Shown: positions 35,590 to 47,178 of the stretch, one piece after another | Layout of the letters: each line of letters starts with the position of its first letter | How positions within the stretch are numbered: the first letter of the stretch is position 1 | NCBI GenBank assembly: GCA_032622095.1 | Contig: CP136067.1 | Location: forward strand, 125,775,030 to 125,839,029 | Length of the DNA stretch: 64,000 nt | From: Siphonodentalium dalli | Lineage: Eukaryota > Mollusca > Scaphopoda > Gadilida > Siphonodentaliidae | Direction of reading: 5' to 3' | Made by a program: the position numbers and the translations under genes | Notes under the pieces: model-generated | Databases searched by the model: none | Seen by the model: the letters and a program-made list of their open reading frames with translations, nothing else | What the model was told of the DNA's origin: nothing

Positions 35590-35960
35590 AAAGTGATGTG
35601 AAACACTCCGGTAGGGTGATCACATAGAAATTGAGAATAATCTTCCTCAAAGTAGTTATTTGTTACGAATATTAATCCAAATTGACGATATACAACGTCA
35701 TTCTTATCTATTAATTAAATGCAATTACTCTTAATGGCGAAATCATTTGTATTAGATTATCGCAGATAGTTGCGTCCCGAATCGAGATGTAAATATTTAC
35801 AATTGGGCGTAGTTCAAACGATGTTTTCTATGGAGTCGTATTGTCGATTTCTTTGAAATTTTCGGCGATGTTAGTAGAATGCTACATTCCCCAAGTTGGC
35901 ATATCGCCTGAGTACTAACTTATCAATTTCACGCACCCAAACAAGTCCATAATATGTCTT
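35590..35960. repeat. Dispersed repeat, GTGAAACACTCCGG family, copy 1
   Basis: TTAAAGTGATGTGAAACACTCC, GTCCCGAATCGAGATGTAAA, GTTAGTAGAATGCTACATT and AACAAGTCCATAATATGT recur in order at 57,288-57,548. It is interrupted by a 50-bp difference near 35,680-35,760. Class unknown: no terminal inverted repeats and no A-tail seen. Confidence 0.65.
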
Positions 35961-36065
35961 TAATTAAGGGAAGCAGTGAAAATGACAAAACAAAATTAAG
36001 CAAACGACGCAAACAACTCCAGTGTAGCAGATGGGAAAACCGACAATAGCAGAGACGCAACATCA

Positions 36066-36455
36066 TTAACCCTTTACCCAACAGAACGGCCCTGTGCCAA
36101 TGTATTCTCTTATATATGCGAGTCGACCATAGGTCGCCTCGCATATATAAGAGAATGCATTGGTATAACACATTAAAAATTATAAAATTGTTAAAGAATG
36201 TAAGAAAAAATGGTAAAAAAGGATTTATTTTAGGCCAATACATTCTCTTATATATGCGAGGCGACCTATGGTCGACTCGCATATATAAGAGAATGCATTG
36301 GCACAGGGCATAACTGTAACCATCACAATGTGGTCAATGAGCCGGTTCCAATGATATCCATATTTGTATGGTTTTATTGAGACGGACCCAAGATAATTTA
36401 GGCTGTTGCAGCTTTATTTGGCCGTTTTTGGCCGGTTTGTTGGGTAAAGGGTTAA
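36066..36455. mobile_element. TTAA hairpin MITE, type A, most complete copy
   Basis: 390 bp with matching ends TTAACCCTTTACCCAACA and TGTTGGGTAAAGGGTTAA. Both hairpins are complete: 36,097-36,163 and 36,235-36,301, in opposite orientation (loop TATGGTCG versus CGACCATA sides). The linker carries TTAAAGAATGTAAGAAAAAA. Confidence 0.88.
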
Positions 36456-36890
36456 TATACCCGAGTTAGAATTAAACATATGGCAGTGAATCACACGAAC
36501 ATGACTGGGAAACTATCTGTCATATTATTATCCTTCCCTTAACTACCATTATTTCTAATTGGGCAAAAGCCGTCACGTGATATATAATCCGGGAAAGTCA
36601 TATTGGGCTCCCGAGTGTTCAATATGAATTTTTTTTATCGGGACTCCCTGACGCCACGAATTAACTATATTGCGAAATGAATCGGCGAATTGTGATGCGC
36701 GCGCAACACTGGTGGATTTAGCAGACGCATTGAGGTTTTTTTTTTCACTTCCATGTTTACTGTTCCAAATCATGCTCTCGGATGATCAATCAAATACAAG
36801 CTTTTATAAAGAATTAAGTGCCGACAAATACCAAAATTAACCACAAAAGTTTTATCCCCAAAATTTGGATTGATAATAAACATGTCATCA

Positions 36891-37027
36891 TACAATGTTG
36901 TGTACAGTATGTGCTTTTCTTGCACTCGTCAAGGTTGTGGTGAAAAGTCACATTGCGTGTCTCGTCCAATATGACTTTTCACCACAACCTGGATTCGTAC
37001 AATACACATAATGTACACAACATTGTA
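36891..37027. repeat. 137-bp foldback
   Basis: TACAATGTTGTGTACA and AAGGTTGTGGTGAAAAGTCA on the left are mirrored by TGACTTTTCACCACAACCTG and TGTACACAACATTGTA on the right. Confidence 0.8.
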
Positions 37028-37234
37028 TAATTACTTTATACTCTTAAACTTGTATGCAGAGGAATTAAGATCATTTCACCGAAACGGGCGTAAAAGGGAA
37101 AACAGGAGTCGGCCAATAAAGATAATTCTGAAATCAAACGTAGTAAGAGACAAAATGATCAATGCAACTTCATAGAACAAAAAAATAACTGGAGTAAATG
37201 GAAGATTTAATTAAATTCGGAATTCACTAAAACA

Positions 37235-37762
37235 GAAAAGAATAAACATTATGAAACAAGAGCTGAACTGAAGGAAAAACTAACAAAGGAACACAAACAC
37301 AACCATTACTAGACACCCCTCACCCATTCGGATCGCCACATCCCTCATTTGTATACACATCGATAATCTCTTCCCCCGTAACTGTCAAGGGCGTCATCGG
37401 GCCAATCGCCAAATTCTCTATACTATACCAATTCAGATTAACCTAACAGTCAAATGTTTGATACATACATAGCCTGGAAATCTATATTTCACATCTTCCT
37501 TAAATATCACAATAGATATAGATTTATGCTCGTCCTAATTTGTAACCCATAGACACATACGCTGAAAGATGTTATTCGACATAATGCAAACTCAAATTAT
37601 TTTCTGACCATGTACAAACGTTTCTGTTATTGCCTTCTTGGTATTTTATAACAGTGTATTGTCAATTTTGTACGAGAGAGGGGCTACCTATAAGTTGAAA
37701 TAACTTGTGCCCTGATCCCTTTTGTATATTATATACGAATAAAATATGTTTAAAGTAAAGGA
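37235..37762 (+). mobile_element. LINE 3' end with short coding remnant
   Basis: The frame at 37,210-37,305 reads a lysine-rich tail (KHYETRAELKEKLTKEHKHN) to a TAG, followed by a C-rich 3' UTR and the AACTTGTGCCCTGATCCCTT ... AATAAAATATGTTTAAAG tail shared with 15,944-16,290. No enzymatic domain remains. Confidence 0.45.
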
Positions 37763-38329
37763 ACACTTTGTGACTAAGGACAATCAACTGATTTGAATGT
37801 TCATATGTCAAAGTCCACATTGTGAAGTGTTTGTAAATTATCAAAGTTAAGTGGGGTGTACCACTCCAGGGCTGGTCCCAGGTTCTTTAACATTAAGTTG
37901 GCACTCTCAGACATGTTGATGAGATTTATTTATACCACTATATACATGTTCATATCAGGCGGTCACGGAGAATAATACAACAACATCTTCTCGCGCTAAA
38001 CGTTCATATCAAGTCAGCGTTCTGAATCAAGAGTCTCCCTTCTTCTCGGCTGAAACAAGTATATATGAGAATTTGGAAGACAACGCCTAACAGATGTGTA
38101 ACCATCTGATTGGTACACGCATTGGCATGTCCAACAGGTTAATATAAGATATTCTTTATGGGACTACTAACCCGTGAAGAAATAGCACAGGCCATTGCTT
38201 CCCGGATCAGTTTCCAACGCATACAATATGGACATTTTAGCTAGGGTATTGACTTCCAAATTAACCTTATATACGTAATGTAACATACAAAAGTGTTACA
38301 GGAGTCTAAGAGTCAAACTGATCTGTTCC

Positions 38330-40120
38330 CGTGAATAAATGATGATGACGACGATGATGATACATTACAATATGCCGTATGTGGTCCCGGACCATTTCAC
38401 ACGAAATTCACATGTACGGAACAATCTGCATTATTTGATTGGGTGACGGTGTCCCCTACGTGTAGTCGCCCGCGATCGCCCGGGACACAGTCCCCATACA
38501 AATAACAAGCAAAATTAATGCTCTCATTATATTCCTTCCTGAATACCTTTGATTTTACTCATCAGCAGCTGAAATCCAGTGGGTATGAGCCTCACTAAGG
38601 GTCTATTCTCATTGCACACGCGCGTGCGATTAATCGCAGCGTTTTTTAAGGTGCGTGTTAACATAACACAGAGCGATTCGTGATCAATTACCTTCCTCAA
38701 ACAACCACGTCCTATTCGTGACCAATCATCTTATGCAATCAACCTCGTCATTGAGATAGCCGTTACAGAGAATGGCATGGTTCACTCGGTCACATATACT
38801 ATCCGGGTACAGTGTACTACAGTCATTCTCATAACTAATGGGCGATAAAATAATAAATGAAGTACGGAAAGGAAATGGCTTGGAAAGAAGTTTCCAACGT
38901 ATAGCTAGCATCAGTGGTGATTTTTGTAGAATTCAGTCGAATTATATTACCTGTCAGTCTCGCGCAACATTGTACCCAATATTGTGAATATATATATTGA
39001 TAGTAATGTGCCGTTTAGCATGTGCGATCACTTATGATAAGCCGCCAATGGCGATCAAATTGAAATCAATCGCTCATGCATGCGAATAGCGTCCTGGCGA
39101 CAGAATTCGACCTGAAACTATGAGTGTGTGACTCTTAAGGTCGAATTCTGAGTCCCATCACTTATTATATTTGAATGGTGGTTCGTCAATTATAGTACCG
39201 CGTTGTCGCTGTTGCCAGCGGCTATACAAATTAGCACTCGATGATGGGGGGGGGGGTCTGAAAAAAAAAACGTTCATACATAGGGTTGAACATAAAAATC
39301 CCTCCCAACCATGGGTTTACATCCTCCCTACATGCAAATCTATTTGTTTTTCTCCCAACAAATTGGGGTCTCATCCCCTCTTTCCCCATAATTTTTACTG
39401 GATATCATATGTTTGAGTACAAATGTTTTAAATGAGCTTTATTCAGAAAGACGATTTTTGTCAGACCTAGCTAACTATAAGGTAAAATGTTGAAAGATCT
39501 AATTCAACCACTTGAATCGTACACTTTTGATAATCTTGAGTGATAATAACAATTATATACATAAAACTCCTGTAATCTGGGTTGTGATCGTACTATATAG
39601 TGTTATATACGTTTCAAGCTGGAATAAAATATGCATATTTATGCCCAACTACATGGAATTGAACCCTCTATTTCTAATTATAATTAGCTAGATATAATTG
39701 TGTCCTCAAAACTTATGTCATTTTGATGGCACGGCTCGTTATACTCAACTTATACCTGAGTAAATCTAACTGAGGAAAATTAAAGTTAATGTGTTAGCAT
39801 ATATAGGCCTGTATGTGGTCACCCCCAACCGAAAGTACTTTATCATCCTCCAACCTACCCTAGACATGTGTATGAATGTGTTCGTCAGACCCCCACCCCT
39901 ATTGGGGGAACTCTTAGGAAGGAATGCCATCGAACACACATATGGAGCCGCTCGACCTTAAAAAACGCTGCGATTAATCGCACGCGCGTGTGCAATGAGA
40001 ATAGACCCTAAGTTTGGTATCTTGTGCTCCGATCCCCTGTGCACCCACACCAGTGTGTATACAATTATCTGTTGTATTATATTTATATATATGCGGGTCA
40101 CAATAAATACGTTCAAACAA
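38330..40120 (+). mobile_element. LINE 3' tail split by a DNA transposon
   Basis: The left part (38,440-38,598: GGGACACAGTCCCCATACAA, CATCAGCAGCTGAAATCCAG) and right part (40,009-40,120: AGTTTGGTATCTTGTGCTCC ... AATAAATACGTTCAAACAAA) join into the tail seen intact at 16,060-16,285. A short ATG-repeat at 38,335-38,362 just before it looks like the tail of another retroelement. Confidence 0.65.
38599..40008. mobile_element. 1.41-kb inverted-repeat element, Harbinger-like ends
   Basis: The ends GGGTCTATTCTCATTGCACA and their exact reverse complement extend over more than 50 bp through CGCGTGCGATTAATCGCAGC. The flanks can be read as a 3-bp duplication TAA (38,596-38,598 and 40,009-40,011) or as CTAAG with a shorter terminus. 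TAA plus GGG ends suits PIF/Harbinger. No transposase frame was found inside; the interior includes an inverted pair AGAATTCGACCT/AGGTCGAATTCT at 39,100-39,153. Confidence 0.75.
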
Positions 40121-40132
40121 ATGTACAGAAGT

Positions 40133-40862
40133 TGACGATTTGGTCCTCGACTATATATCACGTTTTGGTCCTCGACTATCACAATTTGGTCCACCCCATG
40201 AGCTGGACTATTTTTTGTTTAATTTGGTCGGAGATAAAATAATATAGTCCCCGACCAATTGCATATATATATTTTTTGTGTTTTTGTTTTTTATTTTTTA
40301 TTGAGAAAGAAGAATAACAACAGAGGAAGAGACAAAACAAATTCACACATTCATGCTCTTAGTCCAAGACATGGAAGAGTTTCGCTCTTCCATGCCCTGT
40401 CCTACTGTCTTATCTGTGACATGCAATTACAAATATTTAAAGTTAAACAATGTGTTCGGACAATTTTAACAAACACCATTCAACTTAAAAAGCAAGACCA
40501 ACAGGCGATACTAGGTACTACCTTGATATATTTTGCCCGAAATGGACTTTCTTTAGCTACAACAATGGGGATAAAAAACAATAGATTATTTTTCGTCTTC
40601 GGAATAAATTTTCCTTATTAACCAGCTAAAGTGGTCGATGGTGTGTAATATTTAAGGTTTGCAGATTCAATGTTCCAAACACTATGTGCAGCTTTAATTG
40701 ATTTAAGTTCTGAGTTTAACATAAACAGTATAATTAGTAAATTTAACCATATTGAGACCGTAATGTAAATATTGGTTCGACAGCAAACGGGAAAAATTGC
40801 AATTACATGCTGATTTTTACATTTATGTCCCCGGTCACAGTATCGTCGAGGACCAAATCGCA
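40133..40862. repeat. Inverted-repeat segment ACGATTTGGTCCTCGAC
   Basis: ACGATTTGGTCCTCGAC near 40,136 is mirrored by GTCGAGGACCAAATCG near 40,845. GGACCAAA/TTTGGTCC words repeat inside. A 120-codon plus-strand frame (40,259-40,621) with a hydrophobic start is present, but no domain was recognised. Confidence 0.4.
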
Positions 40863-41225
40863 TCACGTGAATGGGATCGTCTCATGGCGAGAATATTTCG
40901 GGGACCATTTTTGGTCGGGAATATTTTTGCCTCGGATTTTAATCGGCGAGTATTCCGAGAAACAAGTTCACATGCATTTTGAAATATAGGGGAACATTCT
41001 GTGGAAAGCTACCATCGTGAATAGGTTAAGGCGCTATAATGCATGACAATGTTAGATTACCATCAGTCTGCATGTTGAATTTAACCATGCATATAGAGCA
41101 GGATGTGGGTCAGGTGTAGGGACACTATACACTCCGCTGTTGTTGAAATATTCATCTTATTATTGTGAATAAATTTAATGATTCAATGAAAAACACACTA
41201 AACTTAATGTTGTATGGCATTGTTG

Positions 41226-41466
41226 CGTTGTTACAGCATTAAATATCATGTGTCAGTGCAGTCTCTTATATATATGCAAGTCTGACATAGGGAGCCTCGA
41301 ATATATAAGATAATACATGGCTTACATGTACACGGTCAAGATAAATATTGATAGGCCAATGTATTCTCTTATATATGCGAGGCTCCCTATGGAAGACTCG
41401 CATATAAAAGAGAATGCAATGGCGCAGGGTTTTCGCAAAATTTCAGGAAGCTCCAGTCATGGATGG
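41226..41466. mobile_element. Hairpin MITE, type B, copy 4
   Basis: ACAGCATTAAATATCATGTG leads into hairpins at 41,257-41,322 and 41,356-41,422, the type B linker ACGGTCAAGATAAATATTG, and a right end TTTCGCAAAATTTCAGGAAG with CTCCAGTCATG. Confidence 0.7.
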
Positions 41467-41768
41467 TTGTTTGGACCAATTGTTGGGGGGCAACATTTTT
41501 CCCTCGGGCACTGTCGTGCGTACATGGATATTTGGTTTCTGGTTCCAAATCGACAACAGGTACTAAATTTCCATGTATCCCCCAATGTTTCCTAGGATAA
41601 CTTATCATACACCATGTATTATTAGTTCACGCGACAATTTATATGCGCACATGCATGAATGTTGAAGATTTGCTTGACAACATTTCCATATATATAGGAC
41701 CGGCGTTGTCGAATTAAGACAGAATAATACGCAGTGTGATATTTCTGGAAAGTTCCACAATCACCATA

Positions 41769-42406
41769 GACCAAGTCTTCTCGGTCCACAACAGTTTGGG
41801 ATATCGGTTGTGTTGATGCTGTTTTTGGACCGTCCAGCATCGTGGGCGCGCGTTATCTTGCTTTTATGTCTTCGGATTATAGGTCAAATGGAAGCTTTAC
41901 GTATATTACCAAAGAGGGCAGACTTTCCCTATCAAACATGCATATATCAGAGCTGTTAATATTAAAGCAACAGTTTTTATAAGTAAACAAATCCTTATTT
42001 TTCAGATATTTCGATTTGTCGCGCTAACAGAAAATGCATGTAAACAATATATTAAACGATCGTATAATTTTTCGCGGACATACAGTAATGCTCTAAGTAA
42101 TCGACTTCTTAACCACAGCAGAATTATGGGTAACTTTTCAGGATTTAGTCGGAAATATGGCTTGTTGCCATTCATCGGAAAGCTCTCCCCTTCTGCTGTG
42201 GTTAAGAAGTCGATTACTTAGAGCATTACTTTATCTGATCATTAATCACATTCAGGGCTTTACGTAAATTACCGGGCTCCACGTGTACACGTAGTACACA
42301 TTTTGAATGAAAAGCCGTTATAGAAGATAAATGGGCGGGACTCGGTCCAAAAACAACATCATCCCAACCGATATCCCAAGCTGTTGTGGACAGAGAAGAC
42401 TTGGTC
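41769..42406. mobile_element. TA-flanked element with GACCAAGTCTTCTC ends
   Basis: The left end TA|GACCAAGTCTTCTCGGTC with GATATCGGTTG is mirrored by CCAACCGATATCCCAAGC and GACTTGGTC|TA. The interior holds a CAGTAATG foldback (42,083-42,231), so this is another nested pair. No transposase. Confidence 0.75.
42083..42231. mobile_element. CAGTAATG foldback MITE, copy 1
   Basis: Left arm CAGTAATGCTCTAAGTAATC with GACTTCTTAACCACAGCAGA; the right arm is its complement. The core ATTTAGTCGGAAATATGGC is unpaired here but paired in the copy at 43,447. Confidence 0.8.
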
Positions 42407-42872
42407 TAGTGTTGTATTAACCCTTTCTATACTAAGTGGATTCTCCCACTCGATTATTAAAGTAAATATTGGAATGGTCTATTACTCATTTAGAGGGGAA
42501 AATTTAACAGACAACAGATACTAAAAGTGCAGAAGGGGTCCTATTTGTTGAAATTATTATCTGAACATTTCCTGAGCGATACCGCTGTGGCCAAAACTTA
42601 GGGTGATTTTGCCCGCGAGATGACGATAGTAGTTTGATAATTTAATCAATGCTCTTTGAAAATATGACAATCTTGAAAACACATACATGGAATGCACACA
42701 ACTTCCAACAACTTCCATTACATTACACATGAATTACAGGACCAGGACACTACGTCACCAATCAAGCCTCTAACCCAAAGCGGTTTTGATTTTAAATTAG
42801 TTTAAAACATGTATACACGTTTGTCGGGCTGGATAAAATAGTACAAGGACTGTGTAAATTCACAATGCACAG

Positions 42873-43316
42873 TTAAAGGTACTCAATCAGATTATGCGCC
42901 CCTCAATTACTATTTAGTTGGATTCGGGGGTAAAAATATTTGATTCGAGTCGAGGAACCCACCCATCAAAGGTCAGAGTGATCAGATATTGATTTTTTAA
43001 ATCTATTATATTTCACCACCTGGAATATTTAGTGGCCCAGTAAAAGTCGTGTCTCGGACCAAATTGAAGATGAAGATGAATAACTCTAAAATCAAGTGGC
43101 TTTTTTGTGTCAGATATTTGACAAACCGGCAAAAATTCGTTGAACAAAATGTTGAAATATAACCAGTTTTGGGCAATTTTATACTATAGTTGACTGTGGT
43201 TAGCATTATTTTTGGGTAATTAATCGATTCTGATAACTGAAGAGGAATTTCAAAAAACAGTCTTGTTGTTGGAATCTGATGATATAACACCATCGAATCG
43301 GCTTGAGTACATTTAA
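42873..43316. mobile_element. TTAA-flanked MITE, AGGTACTCAATCCGAT ends, copy 3
   Basis: Starts TTAAAGGTACTCAATCAGAT; ends TCGGCTTGAGTACATTTAA. The interior matches the copies at 13,631 and 29,124. Confidence 0.75.
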
Positions 43317-43446
43317 AACTCAGTAATGGTTAAACACTGACATTTACGAGGAAAATGTGTATCGATTGCGCCCAGATTTTAAACATGAAACACACCTCAA
43401 CAATTTAATAGATGTTCGAAAAGTACACATGTCCCTGTCGCTCGTG

Positions 43447-43658
43447 CAGTAATGCCCAACGTAATTGACCACTTAACCACAGCAGATTTATGGGTAAATT
43501 TTCAGGATTTAGTCGGAAATATGGCTTGTTGCCATTCATCGGAAAGCTCTCGGCGAGAGCTTTCCGATGAATGGCAACAAGCCATATTTCCGACTAAATC
43601 CTGAAAAATTACCCATAATTCTGCTGTGGTTAAGTGGTCAATTACTTTGGGCATTACG
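43447..43658. mobile_element. CAGTAATG foldback MITE, near-perfect 212-bp palindrome
   Basis: Arms of about 105 bp pair almost throughout, from CAGTAATGCCCAACGTAATT to the centre GAGAGCTCTCGGCGAGAGC near 43,553, with only scattered mismatches. The same arm occurs singly or partly paired at 42,083, 50,944 and 51,588. Confidence 0.9.
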
Positions 43659-43942
43659 GTAAGTACAGTAGCGCCAGTAACAAATATCCAGCTCATTCAC
43701 TGCGTGAGTTCCAGATGTCCGCTATCAGAAAGTCTGAAGAGAAGGTTTAGAGATTACATTTGTGACGTATGTCCCAGGCCCTGAATTAGTGTATAACAGA
43801 GACATATACATATAAGAAAAACATCCATAAAAATATTGTACTGACTTTGTTTCAAACCCGACCTCAGTCCGAGCAGCACCCGTCAATATACATGTAATAT
43901 GATGCTAATATCATCATTAAACTGTATAGGGGCTAAATATAG

Positions 43943-44342
43943 TTAACCCTTTACCCAACAGTCGGGATTTTTTTTACCCTGTGCCAATGCATTCTCTTAT
44001 ATATGCGAGTCGACCATAGGTCGCCTCGCATATATAAGAGAATGCATTGGCTTAACACATTACAAATTATAAAATTGTTAAAGAATGTAAGAAAAAATGG
44101 TAAAAAAAGATTTTTTTTAGGCCAATGCATTCTCTTATATATGCGAGGCGACCTATGGTCGACTCGCATATATAAGAGAATGCATTGGCACAGGGCATAA
44201 CTGTAACCATCACAATGTGGTCAATGAGCCGGTTCCAATGATATCCATATTTGTATGGTTTTATTGAGACAGACCCAAGATAATTTAGGCTGTTGCAGCT
44301 TTATTTGGCCGGTTTTGGCCGGTTTGTTGGGTAAAGGGTTAA
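43943..44342. mobile_element. TTAA hairpin MITE, type A, complete copy
   Basis: 400 bp with TTAACCCTTTACCCAACA ends. Complete hairpins are at 43,984-44,050 and 44,122-44,188 in opposite orientation. The left arm contains an extra GTCGGGATTTTTTTTA before CCCTGTGCC, which matches the partial element at 6,125-6,150. Confidence 0.88.
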
Positions 44343-44520
44343 ACTGCGGGTCTATCTCCCACAGAAAATGTGGGGAACTTGAATTGGATACCCCGCTCCA
44401 AATCCCTGTCGTTTGGACAGGATGACCGATTTACTTATACAATGCAAACCAGTGGACATAAGCCGTTCAAATGTCCCGGTGAGGAGAACTAATAATTATG
44501 TGGGGTTCGAAAAAATGTTC

Positions 44521-44765
44521 GCCACGCGGGAGCTTCGCTGGTGCAGCATTAAAGATCATGTGCCAGTGCATTCTCTTATATATGTGAAACTCACATTGGG
44601 AGCTACGTATATATAAGACAATGCACTGACTTACCAGGTCGAAGGTAAATATTGTTAGGCCAATGTATTCTCTGATATATGCGGGAATATCGCATATATA
44701 AGAGAATGCATTGGCATAGGGTTTTCACAAAATTTCAGGAAGCTCCAGACATGTAATGGTGATAA
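44521..44765. mobile_element. Hairpin MITE, type B, copy 5
   Basis: GGGAGCTTCGCTGGTGCAGC leads into hairpins at 44,561-44,627 and a shortened one at 44,660-44,714. The right end CACAAAATTTCAGGAAGCTC matches copy 4. Both termini are decayed. Confidence 0.65.
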
Positions 44766-45005
44766 ATGCCACATGGCGGTTTGCGCTCCAAACTACATCT
44801 AATGATGTTCACATTGGAATTGTTTCCCGGTATCGAAATAGGTCGATAAATACTTGACTAACAATTCTATGAACTTTACAGACGCATTGAAGTAATAGAA
44901 AATACAAAAATTTGAACACGATGATTAAGTCCCAATAAATACAGCCATTTGTATTTATCGGAATTCCGGAATTGGAATGTTTGGAAAAGGTATATTGCGT
45001 TATCG

Positions 45006-45407
45006 TAACCCTTTCATGACTGGAACTTCCTATTTTTTTGGCGAAAACCCTGTGCCAATGCATTCTCTTAGAAATGCGAGTCGACCGTACATTTTACATT
45101 ATATTTTATAATTGTTAAAGAATGAGAGAAAAAATGGATAATTTTTTTTTAAAGAATGTAAGAAATAATGATAAAAAAATTAAAGGTTGTTATAGAATGT
45201 AAGAAAAAATTATTAAAAAATGATATTTTTTTTTGAAGAATGTAAGAAAACATTATACAAAATTAAAAAAATTGTTAAAGAATGCAAGAAAAACTGATGA
45301 AAAATAACAAAATATTGTCAGGCCAATGAATTCTCATATATAAGATAATGTATTGGCACAGGGTCTTTAATGTTGCGCCAGCGCAGCTCCCGTTATGCAA
45401 GGGTTAA
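45006..45407. mobile_element. Hairpin MITE with expanded AAGAATGTAAGAAAAA array
   Basis: Ends are TAACCCTTTCATGACTGGAA and CGTTATGCAAGGGTTAA. Between remnants of two hairpins the linker word TTAAAGAATGTAAGAAAAAA is repeated about six times with drift (45,113-45,300). Confidence 0.65.
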
Positions 45408-45467
45408 CACGAACTATTTAAAAACTGATTTCTCTTCGTTTTAGTCATCAACATTTGAACAGGCACT

Positions 45468-46024
45468 TCACCCTTTCATGACGGGAGCTGCGCTGGGGGA
45501 ACATTAAAGGCCTGTGCCAATGCATTCTCTTATATATGCGAGTCGACCATAGGTCTAACAATTTTTTATCAATTTTTCTTACATTCTTTAACAATTTTTA
45601 TAATTTTTTATAATTTTTTGTTATATTCTATAGTATTGTTTAGAATTTTTTCTTACTTTCTTTAACAATTTTATCATATTTGCTTAATTTTTCTTACATT
45701 CTTTATAATTTTTACCATTTTTCTTACATTCTTTAACAATTTTTTATCATTTTTTATCATTATTTCTTACATTCTGTAACAATAATTTTTTTTATAATTT
45801 TTTGCTTACATTCTTTAACAATTTTTATCATATTTTATCATGATTTCTTACATTCTTTAACAATTTTCTATCATCTCTTTCATTTTTTCTTACATTTTTT
45901 AACAATTATAAAAAGTAATATAAATGTTTTTAGGCCAATGCATGGTCGACTCGCATATATAAGAGAATGCATTGACACTGGGTTTTCGTAAAAAATCATG
46001 AAGCTCCAGTCATGAAAGTGTTAA
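45468..46024. mobile_element. Hairpin MITE with linker amplified in opposite orientation
   Basis: Ends are TTCACCCTTTCATGACGGGA and TCCAGTCATGAAAGTGTTAA. A half hairpin at each side (45,518-45,556 and 45,937-45,976) brackets an array of TTTTTCTTACATTCTTTAAC units (45,560-45,915, at least ten copies). The array is the reverse complement of the one in the neighbouring element. Confidence 0.7.
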
Positions 46025-46029
46025 ACGAA

Positions 46030-46610
46030 ACGATCTCAAACTTGCAGGCACGTATGCTGATTTTTGACTTTCGACCCTTGTTGGGACCCACCCACCCCCG
46101 CGCCCAAATTGTTTTTTTCCGACCATTTCTGGACACCCACCCCCCTATTAACACTAAAACAGAGATTTGCGGGGGGAAATTCACTATAAAGAGCTGTATA
46201 TGAATTTCTGTGCATACTATTAGTCATGGATGTTAACATTGACACAAGTCATTTTGGGGTTATTCAGTCAAAAAAACATGGCCAGCAGCCATCTTGGATT
46301 TCAAAATTCAATCCATTATCATGGGCTACAGGCTATACTGTTTGTCTGATCATCATGAAATTTGTTATTTATGTTAATATTGACATATAGATCTGTTTTA
46401 AGCCAAACTCATTGCAAAAACAGTCAAAAAGACTTGCAGTAAAAATATTTTGGAGTTGCGGAAAAAAATTGTTTGTTGGTCCTATCGACCACCCACCAAC
46501 CCCGGCACACGTGCCCGGAAAAAACTTTTTTCCACCCTCCTACTATATCGACTAATTTGTTCGGAAATCTTCCGAGTAGGTATATTTTGAGATTCTTCTT
46601 ACCAAATTCA
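46030..46610. repeat. Degenerate repeat with CCCACCC tracts
   Basis: C-rich stretches (46,090-46,145 and 46,488-46,545) in both strand senses and a GCCAGCAGCCATCTTGGATT fragment. Frames on both strands (45,996-46,245) lack domains. Confidence 0.4.
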
Positions 46611-46614
46611 CCCC

Positions 46615-47100
46615 GGGTCAAGTGGTAGAGCTGACATGCTATGATGCTGGTGGTCCTGCTGAATTGCTATGATGCGGGTAGGGCACACTGATGCCTTTAC
46701 GACAACGTTAGTTGTCATTTTCGCGGTGTTTGGCTAATCCGATCGATTTGAGAAAAAAACAAGTGTGTATATGAAACATTCGAGAACATATATATTTTTG
46801 AAAAATATAATAATACCTGCGCTGGTGTTTCGAATACGATGTGACTAACCGTCTTGATTACAGTCTTCAACAATTTTCAACAACTAATACAACCAGTATT
46901 AAAAATATTTCGGAATAAATGTATTTGAAGCATAATGGCTTTTCCTGGATATGTTCAGATTATCGGAACACCGCGAAAAAAACAAATTAAAAAAACTAAA
47001 ACGGTACTTTTTATTAACAGCATCAGTTTGCCATACCAGCATCATATCAATTCAGCAGGACCACCAGCATCATAGCACATTAGCAGGACCACTTGTCCAG
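46615..47100. mobile_element. GGTCAAGTGG inverted-repeat MITE, uninterrupted copy
   Basis: GGTCAAGTGGTAGAGCTGAC, GCTATGATGCTGGTGGTCCTGC and TTTTCGCGGTGTTTGGCTAA are mirrored by GATTATCGGAACACCGCGAA, CAGGACCACCAGCATCATAG and AGGACCACTTG. It is the compact relative of the hAT-bearing element at 2,026-4,942. Confidence 0.75.
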
Positions 47101-47178
47101 TGGTGATAACTCTATTCTATTCAGGGGTGATAACTCTACTCAGGGGGTGATAACTCTATTCAGGGGTGATAATATGCA
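47100..47178. repeat. Tandem repeat GGGGTGATAACTCTATTCA
   Basis: Four imperfect units of about 20-23 bp adjoin the right end of the preceding MITE. Confidence 0.8.

Noticed and set aside
36116-36313. Recurring frames beginning MRVDHRSPRIYKRMHW on both strands (also 43,951-44,200 and 35,929-36,282)
   Set aside because: They are translations of the 67-bp hairpins; the same peptide on both strands simply reflects the palindrome.
40259-40621. 120-codon frame with hydrophobic N-terminus
   Set aside because: AT-rich start, no domain, and it lies between inverted GGTCCTCGAC words typical of a non-coding element.
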